From: Apiospora phragmitis
Taxonomy: Eukaryota; Ascomycota; Sordariomycetes; Amphisphaeriales; Apiosporaceae
Direction of reading: 5' to 3'
Assembly: GCA_038363925.1 (NCBI GenBank)
Contig: JAQQWL010000004.1
Coordinates: forward strand, 2,852,001 to 2,916,000
DNA length: 64,000 nt
Made by a program: the position numbers and the translations under genes. Within the stretch, counting starts at the first letter, position 1. Each line of letters begins with the position of its first letter. This document shows, piece after piece, positions 1-12,278 of this stretch. The notes beneath the pieces were generated by a model that ran no database searches, was not told the DNA's origin, and worked only from the letters and a program-made list of their open reading frames with translations.

Positions 1-448
1 AACAACTCGATTAAAGCTTAATCTTAAACTAAATACGCTTGAAACCGTATCGTATAATATTAAAATAACTCTTCGATATTTATTTTAATTAGCTTTAATT
101 AAATCGTAAAGGTTATAATATAGGTTATATACCGAGTTGCTTTTTTAAAAAGTGAGAACGCGATACTTCGAAAAGTAAATATTAATAAATAGTTATAAAA
201 CAAATCGCGTCGAAGGAATAATTATAGGAAAATGTTTAAGACACGCTTATAACGTTATAGAATTTACCGGAGAGCCCGGGCATAATACGCGTACTTATTA
301 AAATAATATAAAAACCTTTAAAATAATAATTATTAATATATTTAATTAATTTTAAAGGTTATAATCGAATTAATTTATAACTTATAAAGCTTAATAATAA
401 AAAGTGCGCAGCTCGCTTATATACATAGCTCGCTTATGAGGTACGTTA
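1..448 (+). mobile_element. pogo-type transposon relic, lineage 2, 3' end
   Basis: This is the tail of a DNA transposon whose front lies outside the window. Around 250-300 the bases read in one frame as a decayed CCHC zinc knuckle (...GEPGHNTRTY), the usual C-terminus of many fungal pogo/Fot1-like transposases, with Cys codons mutated towards Tyr or Phe. The segment matches 27,590-28,143 in the same orientation, including a shared end near GTACGTTA. The knuckle and the repeat are visible; the family assignment rests on the better-preserved transposase motifs of the second copy. Confidence 0.6.
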
Positions 449-559
449 CTTATAAGTTATAATCCCCCTCGTATAAGCTAGGTAAAAAGAGTACGCTAAT
501 TAAAAAAGAAAGCCGGCCCGGCGTTATTATAAAGGCTAGCTCATTTAATTAAATTCTCG

Positions 560-920
560 TCACATTAAGACTCATCGCCCTTAGAAGAAGCTAGACTAGA
601 AGTACCTGGGACCCTTTAAGATTATTAAGGTTATTAACCCGTACGCCTACCGCTTGGAACTGCCTGCCTTTATAAGAATATATCCTGTTTTCCACGTTAA
701 GTTATTTAAGCCCGCCGCCGAGAACCCCCTGCCCGGTTAACGCTAAGACCCCCTTTGTTTATTAAAGTTAAAAGTATCGAGGAGTAGAGAGTCGAAGAGG
801 TATTAAACTCCTATTAAGACCGTTATAAACGTGGCGGTCGCCCTTAATTAAAGTATATTATAAAATAAGCCGGTTATAACGACTTTATTAATAAACCTAT
901 TATTTAAAGAATATTATAAA
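560..920 (+). mobile_element. Ty3/gypsy pol relic: integrase C-terminus and chromodomain
   Basis: One frame reads a degenerate polyprotein end. The stretch from about 599 gives [19 protein letters not shown], then a variant of the integrase tail motif ([18 protein letters not shown]). This is followed at about 780-890 by a stop-riddled chromodomain (VEEVLNSY, RYKRGGRP, then K-A-G-Y with stops). The order and motifs are those of chromodomain-bearing Ty3/gypsy elements, whose chromodomain guides integration into heterochromatin. Several stops, mostly from W and Q codons, agree with RIP. No complete LTR pair or upstream reverse transcriptase was recognised in the window. Confidence 0.75.
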
Positions 921-1307
921 GGTAATAATTAATTCTTATTACCGGTATATAAATAAGCTTAAACTCGCTTAAATCGCTTAATAAAAAACTAATTATACGT
1001 TAATAAAGCTTCGTTTAAAAAAGGTATTATTAAGATATTAAATTATTAAAATAAACTAGCGTCGTATATGTATTAAATAAAAATACGTTTTATAATATAA
1101 ACTAATTTAGCTCGTAATATAAGCGTATAAGCTTTTAATTAAGCTTGGTTTTATTAAGTACTTATTTAATTTTATAACCTAGCTCCTCGAGCTACGTTTT
1201 TATTAATTCTATTACTCGTACCTCAATTAAACCGTAGTAATAAAATCGTATCGCCGTACTTATTTTATTATATAATAACCGCTCGAAATATTAATAGTTT
1301 TAAATAA

Positions 1308-1359
1308 ACGAATAAATTAAACGAATAAATTAAACGAATAAATTAAACGAATAAATTAA
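1308..1359. repeat. 13-bp tandem repeat, four copies
   Basis: The unit ACGAATAAATTAA is repeated four times without change. It lies in RIP-mutated DNA downstream of the gypsy relic. Identical copies in otherwise decayed sequence suggest the expansion happened after RIP. Confidence 0.9.
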
Positions 1360-1839
1360 ACTTTAAAATAATTAAATCTTATTACTACTTATAGTATAGT
1401 TCGCTTATAATAGCGCGAATAATAAAACTATACGCATTTTATTATTTAGAGTAAATTACGAGTACGACTCGAAAATCGCTAAGAAACCTTTAAAAAAGCT
1501 AATATTAATCGCGACTATATAAGTCGAAAAACTAAAGGAATTATAAATTATTTTATAATAAAATGACTTTAGAACTAAAATCGTTAAAAGAAGTAATAAG
1601 ATCGTGGTGACGGGCCGTAAAACTTTTAGCTATAGGCCGGGATTTTTTAACGCGGCTAGCTATTATAATAAGCGTATATTAAAAAAAGAAAAAAAAGAGG
1701 GAATTTATAAAGATTAGATATAACGGCACGCACTAAATATTTATAATAACTAATTATTTTAAAAATAAAACAAATAAAAGAGAAGAGATAATATTACGAC
1801 CTAACCTAATTATGCGGCTAGACCTACTTTCGGCACGGC

Positions 1840-2485
1840 CTTATAATAACTTAAAGCGCGTATAAAACCTAGCACAAAGGACTACCTCATAAACCGGCAC
1901 CTACGAGCCCGCCCACGACGACAAGCCTCATTACATCACACCGTTACTAATACCACGAAGACGGACTACGCCTAAAAGCGACCTAACGTAAGATAAATAG
2001 TATAAGATAAATAATACCGGATAAATAAATAAGGCGAGATAATTAATAAAAGGTTAATGTAATAATAAAATAAAACGATATTAAATATTTTAACGTTATT
2101 TAATTAAGTAATATTAATTATAATTAATTAAAATTAAGTAATAAAAGGATTAATAATAAAAAGAAATATATAACGATAAATATTCTTAATAAATTTTATA
2201 TAAATACTATTTATTTTAATAATTAATTTAAGTATTAATTTAATTTATTAATAAAGTAAATTATATTAATAATTTTATTATATAAATACTTTTACTCGAT
2301 TACTTCAATTATTACGTTACGATTTAAAATATTATTACGTTACGATTTAAAATATTATTACTTATTATATTAATAAAGCGTCTCTTTTATCGCAAGTTTA
2401 AATACTCTCTTATATTAATCATATATGCTTAAGTATATTTTATTAGGTTTTTTTTAATATTTAAATAACGTTCGTTATAATAATA
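1840..2485 (-). repeat. LTR-like repeat, copy A (inverted)
   Basis: This segment is the reverse complement, with RIP differences, of 11,170-11,620, and its right half also matches 22,910-23,225. A 23-bp tandem duplication is present at 2,311-2,356. The family's best-preserved member starts TGTAAC and ends TTACA, so an LTR is the most likely identity. No open frame is present. The right edge abuts a minus-strand pogo fragment. Confidence 0.55.
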
Positions 2486-3083
2486 TATTTTAAATTATTA
2501 AGGATTATAAAGTAATACCGATTTTTCGTCCGCGACTTAATATATTTATCGTTGGATCTAATTTAAATTAAGCTTATTTTATTATTAGTTTAATTATTAA
2601 AAGTCGGTTTAATTATTTAATTACTTAGTAAATTATATTCGCGAGCTTAATTTATAAAGTAATAATAATTTTAAATAATTAAAAACGTTAAGATATATTA
2701 GTATTTTAAATTAATATATTTAATAGCCGTCGATTATTCTCGATCATTAAACTAAATCGATTTCGCTTTTTATACTAATAAACGTGTATTATAACAAGTA
2801 TTAATTTAATTATATATATTTTTATTAAAGATATTATACTTCGCTTTAATATTTAAAATTAATATAAATTAACTAGAAATAACGCTTAAATCTTTATAAA
2901 AACTATTTTAATAATTATATTAACGGTTTATTTTAGTTATAAAGTCTAGGTTATAATTAATAAATCGACTAACTTAATACTTATTAATACGTTTATTATA
3001 GAGTAATTTTAAAAAAAAAGTTTAACTATATTTTCTATATTAACGATATTAAAAACATTACTCAAGTATTTAAATTAAATATA
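2486..3083 (-). mobile_element. pogo-type transposon relic, lineage 1, minus fragment
   Basis: Read on the minus strand this matches the N-terminal to central part of the pogo elements elsewhere in the block (for example 13,763-15,652). It stops exactly where a plus-strand copy begins at 3,086 behind a TA. It is probably the host of that nested insertion; the other half beyond 4,831 could not be recognised and may be deleted. Confidence 0.55.
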
Positions 3084-3085
3084 TA

Positions 3086-4831
3086 ACGTGGTTTATTATT
3101 AAGTCGACTATAATACCGATTTAATCGAAAAAAGATCGTATCGCTTTAATAATTTAAACGATGCGAAAAGGTTCGAATCGAATTAGTTAAAGAGCTATTA
3201 TAAAAGTGTACGACGTCCTCCGAGCTATTTTAAGTAACCGACTGCGCGATATCGAACCTCGACGCGAAATCCGATATTTATAATATAAATTAAATCTAAA
3301 TAGAAAAAAGCGTTTCGTAATTATATAATTAATTTAAATACTTGATAGATACTTCTTAATACTAATATTATAAAAGATATAAACCTTTTTTTAAAGTTAC
3401 GCGGCGGCGACCGTATTAATAAATACTAGGTTAAACGTTTTATTAACCGTAACCTAAGCTTTAAGACTCGAACAAATCGTTAATACGATTATTAAAAAGC
3501 TTTATATAAAAATATAAGTATTATTTCCGGCTAATTCGCGCTAATTACGAATATTAAAATTAAATACGGCATTTTAAACGAAACTAGCTTTATAATAAGT
3601 ATAATCGAGTTAATACTTATCGTAATACGCGCCGATCGTTATAAAAAAGCGAAGTCGATTTAATTTAATAATCGGGAATAATTAATTATTATTAAATGTA
3701 TTAATTCGTAAAATTATTATATTCCGCCGTTTTTAACTATTTAAAACTAATATTACCTCGTAAACTAGTCTCGCGAATACGCTTTATTAAAAAATTATAC
3801 TAACTTTTAATAATTAAAATAATAACGAAATAAGTTTAAACTAAATACGATATTTTAATAAGTATATTAAAGCGCGGACGAAAAGTTTTTATCGCCTTTT
3901 AATATTAAACGGTTATGAAAGCTATATTTCGGCCGAATTTAAAAGATATTATAAAAATAATATTATTATTATATTTAATATACATATTCTTTTAACTTTT
4001 AAGTATAATATATTATTTATTATTAAAACGTGATTATTTAAAAGAAATCGAGTTATTTATAAAAGTATTAATAAATTATATTATAAAGTTAAAGTTCTTT
4101 ATTATTTTTAAAGCCGCGTATTTTATTATTTTTATAAAAAATAATATTAAATTTAAATTTAGAGTATTTAGTTTAATATTTTATTTCTTAAACGAGATAA
4201 GTAATAAATTAGATATACGTTTTCGAACACTTTTATTTAGCTCGTCGCGTTTAGGGACGATTAATACTTATAACTTTTAAACGTTATTTAATTTTTAAGA
4301 AACGATTAAATATTATATCTTTATTAAAAATAAGGTCTTTATTTATTAAAAAAACTTTTCGATATTAATTTTAAATATTATAAATTAAATAACGAAAAAT
4401 ATATATATAATAATATAGAAAAAACCTTTTATAAAAGATTAGATACGTATTAAATAAGAGGATAATTTAATATTTTTTAAACGTTGAAAAATTAAAAAAT
4501 CACGCGTTTAATTTAAAAAAGCCCTTATTATATAATAATTTTCAGAGTTATAAGACGAGAAGGTAAAAGGGAAGCGTTTAGCGATTAATAAATACGAAAC
4601 GGGGGGTTTATTAAAATAGAGGGCGACCGGTGAAAAGCGCTATAGTATTTACGGCGAGATAAGTTATAATACGCGTATATATAAAAAGGATATAAAATTA
4701 AGTAATAAATTAAATAAAAGCCCTTTTTAATTAATTTAAAGCGTTAGGGCTAAATTTATTTATATAAAAGTGGTGAGATATATAAAAAAAGGCTAATTTA
4801 ATAATACTATTAATTTAATAATAAACTATAT
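3086..4831 (+). mobile_element. pogo/Fot1-type transposon relic, lineage 1
   Basis: The element begins ACGTGGTTTATTATTAAGTC after a TA and ends with the RIP-altered complement (AAACTATAT) before another TA. It is about 1.75 kb. Inside, the decayed DDE_1 transposase can be followed by homology to the copy at 19,889-21,892, including the G-Y-E-S catalytic-core segment near 3,900 and the zinc-knuckle end near 4,650. Compared with other copies, roughly 100 bp just inside the left inverted repeat are missing. All frames are broken. Confidence 0.75.
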
Positions 4832-5134
4832 TATATAACTTTTTTATTTTATAAATTAAATAAATCTAGTTTTTTATAATTAAGAATTAAAAATAATTTC
4901 ATTTTTATATATATTATTAATTAATAAAATAAGTAAAGATAATAATTATATAAATTAAATTTAATAAATAAAAATAAAAGATATTTAATATCAATAATTA
5001 AATAAATATATATAATTTAAAATTTAGTTCATTTATATACTAAACGACTTATATTTTAAAGCTTTTTATTAGAATTTATATATTATATAAAGTTCATATT
5101 ATAATTATATATAATTTATTTAAAATAGTTTTAT

Positions 5135-6195
5135 AACATACTTAATTATTATTTATATTATTAAACCGACCACTCTTTTTTTTTAATTACGTAGTTAAAC
5201 TTTAATATATAATATTTTTAAAATTATAGTATAGAATTAATTTAAAAAAGATAGTATTATTTTAATAATATAAATATCGCGAAAAGGTTTGAATTAAATT
5301 AATTAAAAAGCTATAATAAAAGTGTTTAACGATTTTTAAGCTATTTTAAGCGACGGATTTCGCGATATTAAACTTCGACGCGTAATTCGATATTTATAAT
5401 ATAAATTAAATCCAATAAAAAAAGCGTTTCCTAATTATATAATTAATTTCTTTTTTAAAATCGCCTTATAATAATCGCGTTAATAAGTATTAAATTAAAC
5501 GCTTTATTAATTATAAACTAGACTTTTTAACTTAAATAAACCGTTAATATAATTATTAAAGGGTTTTTTATAAAAGTTTAAATATTTTTTTAAATAATTT
5601 ATATTAATAATAAATATTAAATTTAAATATAGTATTTTAAATAAATATAAAATTTAACGAAATTAGTTTTATAATAAGTATAATTAAGCTAATAATTATT
5701 AAAATAAGAGTTAATCGATATAAAATAGCGAAATCGATTTAATTTAATAATTAAAAATAATTAATAGTTATTAAAGATATTAATTTATAAAATTAATATA
5801 TTCCGGCGTTTTTAATTATTTAAAATTAATATTACTTTATAAATTAGTTTTTATTAAACTAACTCTTAACCGTTAAATTAATAACGAAACGAGTATAAAC
5901 TAAATTTAATACTTTAATAAGTATATTAAAACGCGGATAAAAAGCTTTTATTACTTTTTAATTTTAAACGGCTACGAAAGCTATATTTCGGCTAAATTCG
6001 AGGAATATTATAAAAATAACGGCATTATTACGCTTAGTATACCTCTTTACTCTTTTTATTTATTTTAGTCTTAAAATATAACACTTTATTTTTTATTAAA
6101 GCGTGCTTATTTAAAGAAATTCAGCTATTTATTATAGCGTTAATAAATTTCTTATTTAATTTAATATTATAAAGTCTTATTATTATTTAAAAATA
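5135..6195 (+). mobile_element. pogo-type transposon relic, lineage 1, 3'-truncated
   Basis: From about 5,160 the sequence matches the left end of the lineage 1 elements (the AAACCGACCACTC part of the inverted repeat) and continues through the transposase to the segment after the G-Y-E-S motif (about 5,970). It then dissolves into featureless A/T sequence near 6,195. The exact left end is uncertain because of mutation. Confidence 0.6.
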
Positions 6196-8886
6196 GATTT
6201 ATACTTTTAAAACATTAATAACTCGATAAGTATTATTTAAAAAAAATTAATTTTAAAATTCATATATTTACTATTTTAAATAAATAATATTTAATATAGT
6301 TTTATTTATTTTATAAAATTATTTCTTTCTTTTTATATAAAAAAAGCTTTAATTAAATATAAAAATAATAACCTTTTTAATTATACTATCTTAAGTAATA
6401 AAACGGTTTAATAATTATAATATAATATATTTAAAAAAAGTAAACGAGTTTTATTATTATTTTTCTTTAATTACTTAATAAAGTACTTCATTTATTATTA
6501 TATTATTTTAATAATTATTATAAGCTTTATTAGAGATTTTTAAAATTAAGTAATGAGATAAAAAAGTTATAATTAACTTAAGTAGTAAAGTAAAAGTAAT
6601 TTCGTTATTTTTAAATATTTATAAAATACTTAATAATATAAACTAGTTTTTTATAAAAAATAATTAATAACTAGTATTAAAGTTAAATAGTTATATATTA
6701 TTAATTCGCTATTTATTTTCGATTTTTATTTTTTATATTATTAATTAACGTTTTTTAAATACTTATAGTTTTAAAAGAATTATTTAATTTTAAAAACATT
6801 AACGTTTTTAGTTTATTATTTATTATTATATAAATGAAATTAAGGTTTTTAATAACTTATTTTAACGTTGTATTTAATAATTAAATTATATTTCTTCTTA
6901 ATTAAAAAATGAAAATAAAAGGTTTTTTAAATTTTTAAATTTACGAAAAAGCGGTATTAATTATTTAATAAGCGTATTTATTATATTTATTAATAAGTTT
7001 TTATTAAATTTTAATTAATTATTAAACCTAAAATTATTTTATTACTTTATAAATTAAGATTATTTATATAAAAAAGTTTAATTTAGTTTTATACTAATAA
7101 ATATATTAATTAAGGTTATTATTAATTTTTAATTATTATTATATATAGAATGGTAAAATGGTTTTTTTAAATATAGTATATTTAGAAACTTAAAAGTCAT
7201 TTCTTATATATCTAGTTTTAATAATATTTTTTAAAAATAATTAAGATTTTATAAAGTGTTTAATTTTTCGGTTTATTAAAAAATTTTAAATAAGTAAAAT
7301 AATATAAAGATTATTATAACTTATTTAAATTATTAATATATTAATTTAATCAATACGTTACATATTAATAGAATCTTTATTAAAGTAATTATAAAAAAAG
7401 TGTTTCGTTTTTTTATAAATAAAGTAAGTATTTTTAATTAAACGTTTTTTTATATTAATTATTAAACAACTTAAAAAATTAATTTATTAATTATATTATA
7501 AAACATAGTGTTTATAAATAAGGTTTCTTTTTAATTAATAATTTTATATATTTTTAAAGCTTTTAATAAACTTATTTCTATTTTATTTATAATTATAACG
7601 AGAAATAATAAAATATTACTTTTTAAAAATAAAGTTATTATTATAATAATTAATAATACTTTTTTAATTTAAATAAATAAATAGTTTATTATTAAACTAT
7701 CGTTTATAATTAACTTTATAAATATAAATATTATTATTAAGTTTTATAATAAAGGTGTAATTAAAATAAGGTTTAAACTTTTTTATACACGTTAAGGTTA
7801 TAATATTATTTATATAAATAATTAATATAATTTTTAAAACTAATTATCTTTAAGTTTCTTTATTTATAAATAATAAAAAAGCATAAAGCTTTAAATACTT
7901 CTTTATTAATATAAAAATAATATAAATAATAATATAAATATAAATATTTTTATTTATAAAATCATAATTAATAACTTATTTTTAATTATAATTAAAAATA
8001 AATAAATAATTTTAGTATTTTATTTTAAGTTATTAATAATTATACTTATATTATTAATAGTATTAAAATATATTAAATTTTTAATATAAACGAAAGTTTT
8101 ATAAGTATTTATTTTTTATTTTAATAATATTTATAAGATTATAATTTTTATTAATAAAATAAAGTTTATTAAGTTAATTAAATTTTCTTTTTTAATAAGT
8201 TTATAGCTTTTTTAATGTATTTATTAAAATAAATAATTTATATAATATCTTTTTTATATTAATTTTAAACGGTTAATTTTTAATAAATACTATTACTAAT
8301 AATTATAATTTAAACTTACTTTATAAAATAATAAAGGTTTTAATAAATATAAAATAAAACTTATTTCTTTTATAAAGCTATTAGTATTAAGTTTTAATTA
8401 TTTTATTATATAAAATAAAAAAGTATAATAAGGTTTTAATTATAAAGATTTTATATAATAATTATTTAAAGATTTTAAATTCGATATTATTATTACTAAT
8501 TTTTATAAAGCTTTTAAAAAGAAGTTTATATTAATAAAATTAAAAATCGTAATTTCTTTTTTATTATTAATACTAATTAAAAACTCGTTAAACTAATATT
8601 TAATAATTATATTATAAACTTTATAATTTATGAAATTTATATTTTAATATTTAATCAAGGCGTTTTTATTATAAACCATAAGTCGCCGGTTTTTTTCATT
8701 TTATAAATTTAAAAAAACGTTTAATATTATTAATATTAAATCGAATTAATTTATAAGCGGCGTTACTATATTATATACGATTAGGTTTATTTAAAAATAT
8801 TATAATTAATTATTATTTAATTAAGACTATATTTTTAATTTTTAATTTCTATATTTAAAATTAAATAAAGTTTTCTTAAACCTTTA
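6196..8886. other. featureless A/T-rich stretch
   Basis: Extremely AT-rich, with no recognisable protein motif, terminal repeat or RNA gene. It is probably older transposon sequence mutated beyond recognition. Confidence 0.6.
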
Positions 8887-8965
8887 ACGTGGTTTACTAC
8901 TAAGTCGGTTATATTTTTAAGTCGGCCACTCTTTTTTTCGATTTACGTAATTAAACATTTATAAT
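8887..8965 (+). mobile_element. pogo lineage 1 terminal repeat fragment
   Basis: This is a well-preserved left end: ACGTGGTTTACTACTAAGTC, then the second inverted-repeat block with GTCGGCCACTC. Similarity to other copies stops near 8,965, so only the terminal region remains. Confidence 0.65.
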
Positions 8966-8979
8966 TAAGCGTCGCGTTA

Positions 8980-10850
8980 TTATTATTTTCCCCCTTTTTC
9001 TCGATAAGGTGCTACTTAATATACTAATAAAAGTGTTTTTATACCCCTCCCTGTGTGAAGTGCTAACCCTAGTATTTAAGATTCGAGTTTATTAAGTCGA
9101 GTTTATAAAGTTTATCGAAACTTAAAGCTACTTTATAAGTCCTTAGTTATAATAAGGGGGTTCTCCCGTTAAGTATATACCTATATATCTTAAAAGTATT
9201 AAATACTTTTTTTTTAACGTTTATAAGCTCGCGATCTTTTTTAAGTATATTTAAAGTATTAATTCTTAAAACACTCTTTTTAATCTTATTATTTTTAATA
9301 GCGTTATTATAACTATTATAAGTCTTTTTATATTAATAAGTACGCTTATTATTTATTTAATATAAACGTTTAGATTTTCTTAATAATAAAATTTAAATAT
9401 AAGTATAAAGTAAATTATTTATTCTTTAGTTTCTCCGCGAAATATTCGATATAACCGTTATATATATATATAATATTTATAAAAAAGTAAAGTATATATC
9501 GTTTATAAGCGAGATATAAAAGTTATTATTTACGGCGTAGTTTTTATTAACTTTTTAATAAAATCTTATTATAATAAATATATAATATAAATATTTAATA
9601 TCCGGGTAAAAAATGTTCGAAATAGTTAATTATTTATTAATCATTAAGTTTTAAAGTTTAGCGATTTCCTTTACGAGTTCGTTTATTAATATTTTTTTTA
9701 ATTAATTATACTTTTATTATTATTAATATCGCTATATATTAAAGTTAATTCTTTATATATTATTATAATATTTTAATTATAGCTTCTTTTAATTTTAAAG
9801 GCTTTAAAGAATTATTTAATTTCTTTTTTATTCGTTAAATACGTAATATATTTATCGTTATAATAAGCTATTTAAAATAAGCTATTATAATTAATTATAA
9901 CGTTATTTATTTTAATAGTTATTATAAATGTACCCTTAGTTTAAATAATATTAATATATCGTTTTTTAATATCTTTTTAAAAATCTTTCTTTAAAGATTA
10001 ATATTTTTAATATAATACTTTTACTTTAAATAGTTATAATAAGTAATAATTATATTATTATAGTTATTATACTTAATAGTATTAAAGTTTTTAAATTCGT
10101 TATAATTATTATATGTAATAATTTCTTTAACCACGTATTAATATCTTTTAATTATATATTAATATATTAACGTAAGCGTCTTATATTAGCTTAAACTTAA
10201 CTATTTTATTATTATTAACCGCTTTACTTCTCGCGGCGGCGTTCGTATAAGCCCTTATTAATTTTAATAATAAACTTTATATATAAAAAGAAATAATCGA
10301 GGCTATTAAGCTAGCTAAATTCGTTCTTAATTTCTTCCTTTAATCTTTAATAATATATTATAATTTTCGTAGCTTTATTATAAAGTAACCGGGCTATAAT
10401 GCGTTTAAATTTAGCAACATAAGAGGCGGCTAACCCCCTTTACCTAAGTGTTCTAAGTTCCCTTTCGGCCTGTCGTTTCTCGTCGCGGCCTTAAAAGAGT
10501 GATTTAAGGGCGTCTTCGAAGCTATCGTAACTTTCGAAAATTCGCTGTGCCCCCGCCTAGTATAGTTCGATTTGCCAGTTGTTTTTTATAAGTTTATTTA
10601 AGTAGGGTTCGAACTAAACGAGCGACTTCTTTTTTAAAAGAGGCGGCGTGGATAACCCGCTGCGTAACATCTTAGAACGTCCTTTTATAAAATCGTTAAT
10701 AAGTTTTAACTTAAACAAGGAATCTTTAAAAATTCCTGTTCGTCTCATTAAAGGGTGTTAGCGTGCTAATCTTTATCCCTTTTTATATGTGACAGGGGTC
10801 TAGATAATATCAGTAGTAGTATAGAGGTGCTATACTTTTTTACGTAGCTT
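8980..10850 (-). mobile_element. possible LTR-retrotransposon relic
   Basis: Less AT-rich patches at 8,990-9,180 and 10,400-10,850 resemble LTR or leader sequence. On the minus strand near 9,050 there is a TATA-like GTATAAAAAC, and both patches contain a GCTAAC(A)CCCT-like motif. On the minus strand near 10,380-10,420 one frame reads AKFKRIIARLLYNKATKI, which looks like a gag segment. Stops are frequent. Class and borders are not established. Confidence 0.3.
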
Positions 10851-11169
10851 ATTAATATTATAAGATATTTATCTTAATACTTCTTTAATTAAGAGTTTAT
10901 TACGCTCTTTTTAAAGTTTAACGTGATAATATTATTAATTAATATTTTTTTATTTAAAGTTCTTAATATGTTTAGTTAGCGTTTATTAAATATAGCCGTT
11001 ATTATTATTATTATTATTAACCTTTATAATAAGGTTTTATTCGCTGAGGGTAATAATAAAAATCTCTTTAATTTAATAAAGTAGCTAGATTTAAATATAA
11101 AAATAATTCTTATTAAGTTATTATTTAAAGGTTTAAGTAATAATTTTTTAAAAATAAAAGTGATTAAAA

Positions 11170-11620
11170 TATAATAAATATTATCCGAGTTTTAAAAAAA
11201 ACCTAATAAAACGTATTTAAGTTAATATTAATAATATGAAAAGTATTTAAATATATAATAAAAGAGACGTTTTATTAATATAATAAGTAATAATATTTTA
11301 AATTATAACGTAATAATAAAAATAGTCGAGTAAAGGTATTTATATAATAAAGTTACTAAAGTTATTTACTTTATTAATATATTAAATTACTCGGTATTAT
11401 TTTATTAAACTACGTTTTATTTTATTATTTATAATTCTTTTATTAATTACCCCGCTTTATTTATTTAATACTATTTATCTCATATTATTTATTTTATATT
11501 AAGTCGCTTTTAAGCGTAGTTCGTCTTTATAGTATTAATAATAATATAGTATAATAAGGCTTATAATTATAAGCGGGCTCGTAAGTGCCGGTTTATAGGG
11601 GCAGTTCTTTATATTAAGAT
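11170..11620 (+). repeat. LTR-like repeat, copy B
   Basis: This is a RIP-altered relative of 22,910-23,225 in the same orientation, and the inverted partner of 1,840-2,485. No open frame. Between 11,621 and 12,278 nothing further is recognisable. Confidence 0.5.
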
Positions 11621-12278
11621 ATAAAGAATAAAAAGATTATATATTTTATTTTATATCTTTTTTCATTAAAAAAACTATAGAAGTATTAATTAGTCTTTAA
11701 TTATAATAATTAGTAATATATTAAAATATTAAAGCCGTATATAAAATAATCTTCTTTTTAAATACTCGTTAAATTTTTAATATTTATACCTCCCTATTTC
11801 TTATAAGTTTTATATATTTCTTTTAAGACTTTAAAAAGTTAATACTTTATTTTTATTTATTTAAGTAAATAATCTTATTAATTTATAATAAAACCTATAA
11901 TTAAAAGATTATAACTTTATGTTTTTTATAAAAATAAATAATAATTTTAATATATAATTATATTTAATAATTAAATACAGAAAACTTTATTTATAATATA
12001 ATAAACTTAATTAAAACTATTTATTAAAAATCTAAACAATAAATAAATACGTATATAAAGTTTATAATTTAAAAAGCATTTAAAACTTTTACTTTCGAGT
12101 TTTATTACTCTTTTAAATTTTTAATATTTCTTTAACATAATATTATTAAGGTAACTAATGCTATAAATTAATTTTTAATTTTATAACGAGGTTTTAAAAA
12201 AGTGTAAATCGTAGCTTATTATAGAAATAATATAAGAATTTAAAATAAACGGTTAATTTTTAATAATTAAAATATATA

